A stretch of 64,000 nucleotides of DNA. Origin: Pseudomonadota bacterium (lineage in GTDB: Bacteria > Pseudomonadota > Gammaproteobacteria > Xanthomonadales > Xanthomonadaceae). The position numbers and the translations under genes are program-made. Shown piece after piece: positions 38,372 to 46,651 of the stretch. The stretch lies in NCBI GenBank assembly GCA_023388355.1, contig JAEWGI010000045.1:1-64000 (forward strand), read 5' to 3'. Numbering within the stretch: position 1 is the first letter of the stretch; each line of letters begins with the position of its first letter. The notes beneath the pieces were generated by a model. That model searched no databases, was not told where the DNA came from, and saw only the letters and a list, made by a program, of their open reading frames with translations.

Positions 38372-39054
38372 GCCCCGCCCCCGCCCTGGCTGGCGCCGGC
38401 AAGCGCCAGCCGGATCGCCTCGATCTGCTGCGCCACGCCGGCGCGCACCTCGCCCGCTTCCGAGACCACGACGCAGCTGAGCGGATCCTGGCTTTCGTCG
38501 TCGACCAGTTCGATCACGCCCACCGCCGGATGCGCCTGGCGCACCGCGCCCAGTCCGTCCTGGACCGCGGCGCGCGCGCGCGGATGCACGCGGATCAGCA
38601 GGAACTGTTCGGCCTGCGCGGCCTCGACCGCCTGCCGCACCAGCGGCGGCACCACGCTGGCGGCGTCGAAGCCCGGTGCCACGCGCGCAACGATCGCGCA
38701 GGCCAGTTCGGTGATCCGGCCCGAGGCATCGGCCAGCACCCGCGCACGGCGCTCGTTGAGATCGGTGAGCTGTCCGGTCATCTGCTGCTGCGCGCGCTTG
38801 AGGCCCTCGGCGAAGCCCTCGGCCTGCCCGGCCTCGCGGGCTTGCGCGACTTCGTCCTCCACCTCCGCGCACAGCGCGTTGACGCGTTCGAGCAGCGCGT
38901 CGAGTTCCTCCAGCCGCGCCCAGTGCCGCGCCGGGACCACGCGCGCGGTGAGCGCACGCGCGAACTCGCGGCGCTCGAAGACGGCCACGCCCGCCTCCGA
39001 TGCGGCCGGCGCCGGATGCGGGTCGACCGCCGACGGCAGCGGGCTAGTCGCCAT
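38368..39054 (-). CDS. sctL: type III secretion stator protein SctL
   Basis: A 228-residue FliH/YscL-type peripheral stalk protein that tethers SctN to the sorting platform. The N-terminal half is coiled coil (LEELDALLERVNALCAEVED, then a Gly-spaced AGQAEGFAEGLKRAQ stretch, typical of FliH proteins); the C-terminal half carries the V1/F1-stalk-like fold (FLLIRVHPRARAAVQDGL, VELVDDESQDP-type). It overlaps sctK by 11 bases and sctN by four. Confidence 0.9.
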   Translation of the reverse strand: MATSPLPSAVDPHPAPAASEAGVAVFERREFARALTARVVPARHWARLEELDALLERVNALCAEVEDEVAQAREAGQAEGFAEGLKRAQQQMTGQLTDLNERRARVLADASGRITELACAIVARVAPGFDAASVVPPLVRQAVEAAQAEQFLLIRVHPRARAAVQDGLGAVRQAHPAVGVIELVDDESQDPLSCVVVSEAGEVRAGVAQQIEAIRLALAGASQGGGGA

Positions 39055-39679
39055 CGCGATCCTCGTGGTGCGACACGACCACCAGCGCCGCCTTTTCCGG
39101 CAGGTGCACGGGCCGCGCCGGCGCGGGCGCGCGCAGCAGCAGCGCCCAGTCGGCGAGCGCGCGGTTGCGGCGCGTGGCCCAGGCCAGCAGCTCGGCCTGG
39201 CCCTGGCGATCGAGCATGCCGCCAAGCAGCGATGGATCCTGCCCGAAGGCCGGTTCGGCCAGCAGCGCATTCCAGTCCGCGGCCAGGCGCGCGTGGGTGT
39301 CGGCGCCGATGCGGCCGTCCCACACGCTGCGGTCGAGCGCGAGCAGATAGCTGTTGCCCAGGGTTGCGCGCAGCCAGCGCACCGGCTCGCGGCGCACCTC
39401 GGCGCGGATCGCCGGCGCATACGCGAGTACGCCCAGGTCGCGCACCAGGCCCGCCACCCGCGGCGAGGGCCAGCGCGCGCGCGTGGCGCGGTACGCCGGT
39501 TCGCCGGGCCGCGGCGCGAACAGGCCGTCGCCGAGCGCCGGCGGCAGCGCGCGCAGCAGCAGGCGCCGGCCCAGCGCGCTGGTGCGCGCGCGCTCGATCA
39601 GTGCACCGGCGGATGCCGGGTCGAGCCGATCCGCGTACCACGCCGGATGCACGTCGGCGAGCAGCGCCTGCAGGGACAT
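39044..39679 (-). CDS. sctK: type III secretion sorting-platform protein SctK
   Basis: A 211-residue YscK-like protein. It is helical and rich in Arg/Leu/Ala, with HPAWYADRLDPASAG near the N-terminus and a conserved-looking ALGDGLFAPRPGEPAYRATR region. SctK joins the cytoplasmic SctQ/SctL/SctN assembly to SctD. Recognition is partly by position between sctJ and sctL, exactly as in Ysc-type loci. Start ATG at 39679, four bases after the sctJ stop. Confidence 0.82.
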   Translation of the reverse strand: MSLQALLADVHPAWYADRLDPASAGALIERARTSALGRRLLLRALPPALGDGLFAPRPGEPAYRATRARWPSPRVAGLVRDLGVLAYAPAIRAEVRREPVRWLRATLGNSYLLALDRSVWDGRIGADTHARLAADWNALLAEPAFGQDPSLLGGMLDRQGQAELLAWATRRNRALADWALLLRAPAPARPVHLPEKAALVVVSHHEDRDGD

Positions 39680-39683
39680 GCGC

Positions 39684-40484
39684 TCAGCCGTTCCAGAGCT
39701 TGCCGGCGTCGGCGCGGCGCGGCGCGCGGCGCTGGCGGATGCGGTCCCAGGCGGCCCAGATCAGGGCCAGCAGGGCCAGCACGCCCAGGCCGATGCCGAT
39801 CGACATGGCGTTGGCCGCCGACAGCGCCGCCGGGGCCGCGGCGGTGCGCTGCAGCGGCGCGTTGGCCGGCGGGCCGGGCATCGGCACGAACTCGACCGAG
39901 ACCTTGTTGATGTCGTCCAGGCCCTCGATGCCGTCCTTGACCACGGTCTTGATCCGGGTCTGCATGCTCTCGAGGTTCGCGCCCGGCTGCTGGAAGATCA
40001 CCACCGCCGCCGAGGAATCGTTCGCCTCGCCGCCAAACGGGTCGCGCTGGGCCATGGCGATGTGCACCCGCGCGTCGACCACGCCCGGATACCCGGCCAG
40101 GGTGCGCGCCAGCTCCTGCTGGCGGCTGCACAGGTAGCGCGCGTTCTCCTCGACCGCGGACGAGGCGATGCCCTCCTTCTTGAACACGTCGCACATCGAC
40201 ACGTACTGCTGGCGCGGCAGTCCGCGCGACTGCAGCACCTGCATGGCGCGCGCGAACTCGCCCTTGTCGACGCGGATCTCCCAGCCGGTCTTGCTGATCG
40301 AGGTGCGCTTCTCGGCGTTGACGCCGGCTGCAAGCAGGGCGGCGAACACCTCGTTGGCCTGGCGCTCGTCCAGGTCGCCGTACATCGTGACCCCTGAACA
40401 CGCGACCATGAGCAGGCAGGCGGACAACACGCCGACCGCGCGCAGCAGGCGCAGCGGGCGGAACCGGTCGCGGACAATGTGCAT
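39684..40484 (-). CDS. sctJ: type III secretion inner-membrane ring lipoprotein SctJ
   Basis: A 266-residue YscJ/HrcJ-family lipoprotein forming the inner-membrane ring. The signal ends in LLMVACSG (lipid-modified Cys29), followed by the hallmark LYxxL-type MYGDLDERQANEVFAAL segment, the ring-building domains (VVDARVHIAMAQRDPFGG, SSAAVVIF) and a C-terminal transmembrane helix (IGIGLGVLALLALIWAAW). The start at 40484 lies 20 bp after the sctI stop; upstream in-frame sequence is antisense-like and rejected. Confidence 0.95.
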   Translation of the reverse strand: MHIVRDRFRPLRLLRAVGVLSACLLMVACSGVTMYGDLDERQANEVFAALLAAGVNAEKRTSISKTGWEIRVDKGEFARAMQVLQSRGLPRQQYVSMCDVFKKEGIASSAVEENARYLCSRQQELARTLAGYPGVVDARVHIAMAQRDPFGGEANDSSAAVVIFQQPGANLESMQTRIKTVVKDGIEGLDDINKVSVEFVPMPGPPANAPLQRTAAAPAALSAANAMSIGIGLGVLALLALIWAAWDRIRQRRAPRRADAGKLWNG

Positions 40485-40504
40485 GGGAATGGACTCCGGC
40501 GCGT

Positions 40505-40921
40505 TCAGGACTGCTGCCGGAACAGCTGCTGCACGCCGTCGGAGGTCCGGTTGGCCACGTTCGCGGTCAGCTGCGACTGGAACAGGAACTGGTGGCACTG
40601 GGTGGTCAGCTGGATCATCTGCCCCGGCGTCATCTCCGTGGCGCTCGCGGACATCGCGCTCGACAGCGCCTGGACCTGCTCGGCGGTGCCGTTGAGGCTG
40701 TCGAAGGCCTGGACCATCATCTTCGCCCCGGCCGACTCGCCTGCCGGCGCGGTCGTGGCCACCTGCGCATCGGCCTTCGCCGCCGTGCCGGCGCCGCCGG
40801 TGCGTTCGAACGCCTGCGCGAACTCGCGCACCTCGACCGCCGAAGCCTGCGGCTGCAGTGCCGGCGCCGCTGCCGGGGCCGCGGCCGCGTCGAGCGCCGC
40901 CACCTGGATTGCATCGATCAT
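40505..40921 (-). CDS. sctI: type III secretion inner rod protein SctI
   Basis: A 138-residue YscI/HrpB-family inner rod protein. Ala-rich first half; the C-terminal LTTQCHQFLFQSQLTANVAN followed by RTSDGVQQLFRQQS is the conserved end of the family, which packs beneath the needle. The start at 40921 is supported by the family N-terminus (MIDAIQVAALDA) and the AGGAGACAGGCA upstream. Located between the needle-like gene and sctJ. Confidence 0.88.
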   Translation of the reverse strand: MIDAIQVAALDAAAAPAAAPALQPQASAVEVREFAQAFERTGGAGTAAKADAQVATTAPAGESAGAKMMVQAFDSLNGTAEQVQALSSAMSASATEMTPGQMIQLTTQCHQFLFQSQLTANVANRTSDGVQQLFRQQS

Positions 40922-41012
40922 TGCCTGTCTCCTTCCGAAGTTGTCCAAGCCGCGCCGACGGGCGCGCGTGGCGCGGCGGCCACGCCTGCGCATCACCGTT
41001 GCGGCGCTGCGC

Positions 41013-41345
41013 CTACTGCTTGCGCGCGACCGCGTTCAGCGCCTCGGCGACGCTGTTCTGCGAGGTGGCCGCGTTGTTGGACATGAACTGCATCTTCAGG
41101 CTGGCGGCGGTGAGCGCGACCATCTGCGAGGGCTGGTCGGAACCGGTGCCGATCTGGTCGGACAGTTCGGTGATGTGGGTCGCCTGGGCGTCGAGCGTCT
41201 GCCCCCATGCGCGCGACATCGCCTCGTACCAGCTGGTGCCGCCCGCGCCGCCGCCGCTGCGGACGTTGCCGGTGCCCGGCCCGTTCTGGAACGTGGCCGC
41301 GCCGACGTACTGGTTGATGAGGTTGGCGTTGGTTGGAATCGTCAT
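41013..41345 (-). CDS. probable type III needle subunit, SctF-like
   Basis: A 110-residue protein starting MTIPTNANLINQYVGAATF after a good AGGAG. The N-terminal third is Gly/Asn-rich; the rest is helical and ends MSNNAATSQNSVAEALNAVA then RKQ. Position directly before sctI, where sctF lies in Ysc loci, makes it the likely needle subunit. It is longer than usual (80-90) and has no classic needle motif I can name. The protein at 33879-34214 is its paralogue. First gene of the needle-I-J-K-L-N-O-P operon, with operator site 4 upstream. Confidence 0.72.
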   Translation of the reverse strand: MTIPTNANLINQYVGAATFQNGPGTGNVRSGGGAGGTSWYEAMSRAWGQTLDAQATHITELSDQIGTGSDQPSQMVALTAASLKMQFMSNNAATSQNSVAEALNAVARKQ

Positions 41346-41456
41346 CGCAATGCTCCTGTTGCGTCGGGGGATCGGACTCCGGAGGCCACGCTGCATCTGG
41401 CCCGTGGACTGTCTCGTCTGGAACTGTAGCGGATAAACATTGCAGCGAACCGTGAC

Positions 41457-41472
41457 CTAGGGTTTACCTCAG
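41457..41472. promoter_or_regulatory. candidate type III operator site 4
   Basis: CTAGGGTTTACCTCAG matches site 1 at 12 of 16 positions, with the left half identical. It lies 111 bp before the needle-like gene in the gap after sctD, oriented opposite to the gene, which a dyad allows. ACTGTA (41423-41428, TACAGT on the minus strand) is a possible -10. Confidence 0.5.
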
Positions 41473-41479
41473 TGCACGT

Positions 41480-42715
41480 TTACGGCGCGTCGCCGGCACG
41501 CGCGCGCCGCGCCGGTCGCGCGTCTGTTTCAGCTTGCTGAATGGCGGTCTGCGAACCCGTCGCGCCCGCGGGCGGCGACGATTCGCGCGCGTCGGTGCCG
41601 GCTTCCGGCTGCGAAGGCGGCTCGGCCGACGGCTTGATCCTCGCGAGCGCGCCGTCCGGGCGCAGCACGTGGGCGTAGGCGCCGATCGAGATCAGCGCGC
41701 CCCAGCCGGGGATCGGTTCGCCGACGTGGTAGCGCTCACCGTCGGCCGATTCGACGTACGGCGTCTCGCCGCGCACGATCGCGACGATGTGCTTGCGGGT
41801 GATGTCGACCGCATCCGCCACCGCGTCGGCGACGGGTTCGTCCAGGTCCACGGGTTCGACCGTGTTGACGCCGGTTTCCGCCATCGCGCGCGACTGGATG
41901 AAATCGCGCACGGCGCGGGCATCGCCGCCGAGCGCTCCGGTGACGCGCACGTTGCGGTCGCCCAGGTATTCGGCCTGCACGGTGTAGCCGCCGGTGCGCA
42001 TCACCTCGGCCACGTCCGAGGCGAGGTCCTGTCCGCTGCGCAGGGCCAGGCTCGCCGGCAGCTTCTCGTCGGCGATGCGCGCATCGAGGCGGGCGCGGCT
42101 GGCGTCGTCGTCGACCATGCCCGCAAGCACGGCGCGACCTTCCACGTCGCGGGTGATCCGCGCGTCGCCGACGCGGTACTCGCGCGCCAGTTCGCGCAGG
42201 CGCTGCTCGACGTCGACCGGCGGCGGGGCGGACGGCATCCACGCGGCGAAGATCGCGAGTCCGGCCAGGGCCAGGACCGCGACGCCCGCGATCATCGGCA
42301 GCCTGCTTGCGAAGGCGGGCGGGCGGCGCGGCGGCGGACCGGCGTCGATCCCGGGCGCCAGCGCCAGCCATTCGGGCGCATCGGCGCGGCCGAACGCGAT
42401 CGCGGCCTGGCCCAGGCCGATGCGCTGCACCTGCGCCACTTCGACCGGATCGCCGGGATGCAGGGTGCGGCCCGGCAGCTCCAGCGGCGCATCCAGCGCA
42501 CGCAGGTGGAAGCGGCCGTCGACCGCGTTGACCAGGGCATGGTGCGGCGCCACGCCAGGGTCGGCCAGCACCACGTCGCAGTCGTCGCCGCTGCCCACCA
42601 GCACCATCTCGCGCCGCGACAGCGGGCGGCTGGCGCCGGCGTGCAGGCCGGCGACGATGCGCAGGATCGCGGCGTCGGCCTCAGGCGGGTGCGGTTCGTT
42701 TTCGGGGGAAGACAT
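41480..42715 (-). CDS. sctD: type III secretion inner-membrane ring protein SctD
   Basis: A 411-residue SctD (YscD/PrgH-type) protein. It has an N-terminal FHA-like cytoplasmic domain (LVGSGDDCDVVLADPGVAPHH), a single transmembrane helix (MIAGVAVLALAGLAIFAAW, about residues 140-160) and a periplasmic part with repeated BON/ring-building folds (VEGRAVLAGMVDDDASRARL, NVRVTGALGGDARAVRDFIQ). The C-terminal 40 residues are disordered. The FHA end binds SctK in the sorting platform. The start at 42715 has GGAGCGAAATACG upstream; it follows sctV by 62 bp. Confidence 0.9.
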   Translation of the reverse strand: MSSPENEPHPPEADAAILRIVAGLHAGASRPLSRREMVLVGSGDDCDVVLADPGVAPHHALVNAVDGRFHLRALDAPLELPGRTLHPGDPVEVAQVQRIGLGQAAIAFGRADAPEWLALAPGIDAGPPPRRPPAFASRLPMIAGVAVLALAGLAIFAAWMPSAPPPVDVEQRLRELAREYRVGDARITRDVEGRAVLAGMVDDDASRARLDARIADEKLPASLALRSGQDLASDVAEVMRTGGYTVQAEYLGDRNVRVTGALGGDARAVRDFIQSRAMAETGVNTVEPVDLDEPVADAVADAVDITRKHIVAIVRGETPYVESADGERYHVGEPIPGWGALISIGAYAHVLRPDGALARIKPSAEPPSQPEAGTDARESSPPAGATGSQTAIQQAETDARPARRARAGDAP

Positions 42716-42777
42716 CGTATTTCGCTCCAGCGGGCGGGGGATCCCACGGGATGGACAGGGGGAATGGCAGCGGCCGC

Positions 42778-44835
42778 TCAGGCATTGACCTGGCCGGCCT
42801 GGACGATACGCAGGTCCGGTGCCAGCTCCTGGTAGGAGAGCACCGGCAGATCGAAGAAATCCACTTCCAGCAGCTTGCGCAGGTGGCGGCGCACGTCGAG
42901 CGAGCACAGCAGCACCGGCTGCACGCCGGGCGCCTGCCGCGCCAGCTGTGCGCGCACCTCGCCGCCGAGGCGCGCGGCCAGCTCCGGCGAGATCGCAAGC
43001 TGGCTGGCGCCGCCGGCCACGCGCACCGACTGGCGCAGCTTGTCCTCGAGCTCCGGATGGATCAGCAGCACGTGCAGCTGGCGATCATGGTCGGACCAGC
43101 GCTCGGCGATCTCGCGCTTGAGCGCCACCCGCACGTACTCGGTCAGCAGCACCACGTCCTTCTCGCGGCTGCCGACGTCGGTGATCGCCTCGAACGCGTC
43201 GCGCAGATTGCGGATCGGCACGCCCTCCTCCGCCAGCCTTCGCAGCACGTCGGCCACCCGCTGCGGCGCGACCACGCGCAGCATCTCCTTGACCAGGTCC
43301 GGATAGTCGCGCTGCATCTTGCCGAACAGGTTGGACGTCTCCTGGATGCCGAGGAAACTGCCGAGCCTGCGCCGCAGCGCGCTCCCGGCATGCAGCGCCA
43401 GCACGTCCAGCGGCGCCAGCGCGCCTTCGGCCGCGGGCCCTTCGCGCCAGCGGCCCGACAGCGGCGGGAACCAGCCCGGCAGCGGCGCGGCTCCCGGCGT
43501 CTGCGGCTCGAATGCGGCGCCGCGCGGCAGGTTGCCCGAAGCGACCCGCGCCCCGTGCGCGCTGAGCCTGAACTCGCCTTCGCCCAGCAGCGCCGACACG
43601 CGCACCACCGGTACCGGCAGCGGCACGCCGAACTCGTCGCGCAGCTCGCGCGCCAGGCTGGCCAGGCGCGCGCGCGCCGGCTCCTGCCCCAGGTGGGCGG
43701 CCAGCAGCGGCGCCAGTTCCAGCAGCAGCGGCGGCGGCGGCGCGAAATCGTCGGTTTCCTCCGGCGCGTGGGAGGCGGCGATCTCCTCGTCGCTGACCTT
43801 GAACACGCGCCGCAGGGTTTCGAACTGGTGCCGGTAGCGCCACGCGCTGAAGACCATCAGCGACAGGCCCAGCACCAGGAACACCGGCCACGGGAACCCG
43901 GGCACCAGGGTCATCAGCAGCGCCAGCAGGCCGGTGATCAGCGCCACCCGCGGCTGCGCCCCGACCTGGCGCGAGATCGCATCGCCCAGGTGGCGGTCTT
44001 CGGCCTCGCCCGCGGTGCGCGTCACCACCAGGCCCGCGGCCATGGTCGCCAGGATCGCGGGGATCTGCGATACCAGGCCGTCGCCGATGGTGAGGATGCT
44101 GTAGGTGTGGGTCGCCTGCGCCAGCGACATGTCCCGCTGCAGCACGCCGATGGCCAGGCCGCCAAGCAGGTTGACCAGGATGATGACGATGCCGCAGATC
44201 GCATCGCCCTTGACGAACTTCATCGCCCCGTCGAGCGAGCCGTGCAGCTGGCTCTCGGTCTCGAGCAGGCGACGCTTGCGGCGCGCCTCGTCCTTGTCGA
44301 TCAGGCCCGCGCGCAGGTCCGAGTCGATCGACAGCTGCTTGCCGGGCATCGCGTCGAGGGTGAAGCGCGCGGCCACCTCGGCCACGCGCTCGGCGCCCTT
44401 GGCGATGACGATGAACTGGACCACGGTGATGATCAGGAACACCACCAGGCCGACCACCAGGTTGTTGCCGGCAACCAGGGTGCCGAAGGTCTCCACGATG
44501 TGCCCGCCCTCGGCGTGCAGCAGGATCGACTTGGTGATCGCGATCGAGATCGCGAGCCGGAACAGCGTGGTCAGCAGCAGCACGCTGGGGAAGCTGGAGA
44601 ACGCCACCGGGTTGGGGATGTAGATGCCCAGCAGCAGCAGGCCGAAGCCGATCGAGATGTTGACCGCGACCAGCGTGTCGAGCGCCACCAGCGGCAGCGG
44701 CAGGATCATCACGCTGATGATCAGCACCGCGCCGAAGGCCAGGATCACGTCGCTGTAGCCGGTCCGCCTGCGCGGCGCGGCGCCCGCGGGGGCCGCGAAC
44801 AGGGTATTGAGCCAGCTGCGTACGTTCGTCGTCAT
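42778..44835 (-). CDS. sctV: type III secretion export gate protein SctV
   Basis: The large export-gate subunit (FlhA/YscV/HrcV family), a nonamer binding substrate-chaperone complexes. The 685 residues have eight transmembrane helices in the first half with the FHIPEP-type NISIGFGLLLLGIYIPNPVA and FPSVLLLTTLFRLAISIA segments, the conserved PGKQLSIDSDLRAGLID loop, and a large cytoplasmic domain ending in FDLPVLSYQELAPDLRI. Start at 44835. An upstream promoter with direct repeats is seen at 44925-44980. Confidence 0.96.
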   Translation of the reverse strand: MTTNVRSWLNTLFAAPAGAAPRRRTGYSDVILAFGAVLIISVMILPLPLVALDTLVAVNISIGFGLLLLGIYIPNPVAFSSFPSVLLLTTLFRLAISIAITKSILLHAEGGHIVETFGTLVAGNNLVVGLVVFLIITVVQFIVIAKGAERVAEVAARFTLDAMPGKQLSIDSDLRAGLIDKDEARRKRRLLETESQLHGSLDGAMKFVKGDAICGIVIILVNLLGGLAIGVLQRDMSLAQATHTYSILTIGDGLVSQIPAILATMAAGLVVTRTAGEAEDRHLGDAISRQVGAQPRVALITGLLALLMTLVPGFPWPVFLVLGLSLMVFSAWRYRHQFETLRRVFKVSDEEIAASHAPEETDDFAPPPPLLLELAPLLAAHLGQEPARARLASLARELRDEFGVPLPVPVVRVSALLGEGEFRLSAHGARVASGNLPRGAAFEPQTPGAAPLPGWFPPLSGRWREGPAAEGALAPLDVLALHAGSALRRRLGSFLGIQETSNLFGKMQRDYPDLVKEMLRVVAPQRVADVLRRLAEEGVPIRNLRDAFEAITDVGSREKDVVLLTEYVRVALKREIAERWSDHDRQLHVLLIHPELEDKLRQSVRVAGGASQLAISPELAARLGGEVRAQLARQAPGVQPVLLCSLDVRRHLRKLLEVDFFDLPVLSYQELAPDLRIVQAGQVNA

Positions 44836-44924
44836 CCGTGGCCCTTGGGGGAAGAGGGCGGGTGGAGGAGAGGCCGGGGTAGCGGTCGATCCGGTGCGTG
44901 CTCCGCAAGCGCGGAACGCGACCA

Positions 44925-44980
44925 TATATCGCCGCGATGTTACCCGTCCGTCAACAGGATGTTGCAGGGAATGTTGCAGG
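44925..44980 (-). promoter_or_regulatory. promoter of sctV with upstream direct repeat
   Basis: On the minus strand TTGACG (44949-44954) and GATATA (44925-44930) are 18 bp apart. Immediately upstream of the -35 stand two exact copies of CCTGCAACAT (44959-44968 and 44971-44980), 12 bp in period, a likely activator site distinct from the CTAGGG dyad. The remaining gap 44836-45019 shows no gene. Confidence 0.55.
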
Positions 44981-45019
44981 CGCCGTGCGACGCGGCGCGC
45001 GAGTGTGACACAGGCCGCA

Positions 45020-45475
45020 TCACGGTCGTTTAACCTTCAGTCGCTGTAATAGGCTTGGCAACAGGCCCGTCGTCACCGCGTCCTCGCGCATCTGCGCCTG
45101 GGCGATGGCCGCCGGACCGAGGTCGTCGTCGTCGAGCATGGACACCAGCGTCACCGCGTTGGCGCTCACGCCCACCGCGAAGGCGCGTCCGGCGCGCGAA
45201 CGCAGCACCACGACGCGTTCGCGCGGGCCGACCGGCAGCACCTGCACCACCGACAGCGGCGCGTCCGGGCCGGCAAGGCCGAAACGCCGACGCAACAGGC
45301 GCAGCAGCACCAGCAGGAAGATGATGATGATGGCGAGCGGCAGCAGGATCGCGACCAGTTCCCAGACGTACGACGTCCCCGGTTCGGCGACGGCCTCCAT
45401 CGCCGGGGCCGCAGCGGCCGGCAGCGGCAGCCACGCACACACGATGGCCATGGACAGGCGTTGGCGCGACGGCAT
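45020..45475 (-). CDS. FliO-like protein in the type III secretion locus
   Basis: A 151-residue membrane protein with a signal-like start, one long transmembrane helix (LVAILLPLAIIIIFLLVLLRLL) and a cytoplasmic domain PLSVVQVLPVGPRERVVVLR, AFAVGVSANAVTLVSML. This is the FliO/MopB pattern (short periplasmic end, one helix, beta-rich domain with GPRERVVVL). In flagella FliO helps assemble the FliP-FliQ-FliR gate, the SctRST equivalents. Injectisomes normally lack it. It is divergent to the kinase-regulator-sctQRST unit and 184 bp before sctV. Confidence 0.82.
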   Translation of the reverse strand: MPSRQRLSMAIVCAWLPLPAAAAPAMEAVAEPGTSYVWELVAILLPLAIIIIFLLVLLRLLRRRFGLAGPDAPLSVVQVLPVGPRERVVVLRSRAGRAFAVGVSANAVTLVSMLDDDDLGPAAIAQAQMREDAVTTGLLPSLLQRLKVKRP

Positions 45476-45522
45476 CGGCGGTCCTCTTTCGATGGAAGCT
45501 CCCGGGGTTCCCGGGGCCGCTT

Positions 45523-45529
45523 ACCCTAG
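45523..45529 (-). promoter_or_regulatory. candidate type III operator half-site 5
   Basis: CTAGGGT on the minus strand, within CTAGGGTAAGCGGCCCC, matches the left half of the dyad exactly; the right half is displaced by a few bases. It sits in the 60-bp gap between the fliO-like and histidine kinase genes and could serve both. Confidence 0.35.
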
Positions 45530-45535
45530 CAGGCG

Positions 45536-46648
45536 ATGGCTGCGCGCGCGTGCCGGGAGCATGCCCGCGTGACGGCGCGCACCGCCCGCGCCCGGTCCGC
45601 CACGGAGGCGAATCGCCCGGCGCTGGCCGCGATGCTCGACGCGATTCCGTTCGCCTGCGCCGCGTTCGCCCGCGAGGGCGGGGCGATGCTGGCCTGCAAC
45701 CGCGGCTTCAGCGAGGCCTTCGGCGCCCTGCCCGGCCACCGCGACCGCGATCGGCTTGCCGCGGCCCTGGGGGTCGCGCCCGATGCCGACGGCGCCGAAG
45801 CGCGCGCCGCGCACAACGGCCACTGGTACGCGCTGCACTGGCGCATGCTGGAACTCGACGCGCAGGCCTGCGACCTGCTGACCGCGGTCGACATCAGCGC
45901 GCGGCTCGAGGCCCTGGACAGCCACAAGGACCGGCAGGAGAAGCTGCTGTTCACCTCGCGGCTGATGTCGGTCGGCGAAATGGCCGCCACCCTGGCCCAC
46001 GAGCTCAACCAGCCGCTTGCGGCGATCGTCAACTACCTCAACGGCAGCCTGCGCCTGGTCGGCCAGGCCGGCGGTCCGGCGCAGGTGGAGCGGGCGCTGG
46101 TCGCCGCGCGCACCCAGGCCGAACACGCCGCCGCGGTGATCTCGCGCGTGCGCGAATTCGTGCGCGCGCGCGAGCCGCGCCGCGACGCCCAGGACGTGGC
46201 GGCGATCGCGCACACGGTGCTGGAGCTGCTGCGGCTCGAGGCCGAACGCCAGCAGCTGCACATCGACCTGGCCCTGCCGGCCACCCTGCCGCAGGTGTAC
46301 GCCGACCGGGTGATGGTGGAACAGGTGCTGCTGAACCTGGTCAAGAACGCGATCGAGGCGATGCGCGAAACCGCGCCGGCGCAGCGCGGGCTGCGGATCG
46401 AGGGCCGGCTCAACCTCGACGACGAGGTCGAGGTGCGCGTGCTCGACCGCGGCGGCGGGCTGGCGCCGGCCGAGAGCGAGCAGCTGTTCTCGCCCTTCTT
46501 CACCACCAAGCCGGAGGGGCTGGGGATCGGCCTGGCCATCTGCCGCTCGATCATCGAATACCATGAGGGCCGGCTGTTCTTCGAACCCAGGACCGATGGC
46601 GGCAGCGTGTTCGCGTTCACGCTGCCGCGTGCTGAAGGGAGGCTGTAG
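45536..46648 (+). CDS. soluble sensor histidine kinase of the secretion locus
   Basis: A 370-residue kinase without transmembrane helices. The N-terminal part (about residues 30-120) looks like a PAS domain (MLDAIPFACAAFAREGGAML). The dimerisation region has the phospho-accepting H155 in TLAHELNQPLAAIVNYL, of the NtrB/FixL/DctB type, and the ATPase domain has LLNLVKNAIEAM (N), DRGGGL (G1) and GLGIGLAICRSI (G2). A GTG at 45569 with GGGAG upstream is an alternative start. It is three bases from the regulator gene and heads the sctQRST operon, so it should control the secretion system from a cytoplasmic signal. Confidence 0.9.
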   Translation: MAARACREHARVTARTARARSATEANRPALAAMLDAIPFACAAFAREGGAMLACNRGFSEAFGALPGHRDRDRLAAALGVAPDADGAEARAAHNGHWYALHWRMLELDAQACDLLTAVDISARLEALDSHKDRQEKLLFTSRLMSVGEMAATLAHELNQPLAAIVNYLNGSLRLVGQAGGPAQVERALVAARTQAEHAAAVISRVREFVRAREPRRDAQDVAAIAHTVLELLRLEAERQQLHIDLALPATLPQVYADRVMVEQVLLNLVKNAIEAMRETAPAQRGLRIEGRLNLDDEVEVRVLDRGGGLAPAESEQLFSPFFTTKPEGLGIGLAICRSIIEYHEGRLFFEPRTDGGSVFAFTLPRAEGRL

Positions 46649-46651
46649 GCG

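Noticed and set aside
38371..38872. Extension of sctN to an upstream ATG at 38872
   Set aside because: The added 167 residues are antisense to sctL and Arg/Gly-rich; a GTG overlapping the sctL stop gives the family length.
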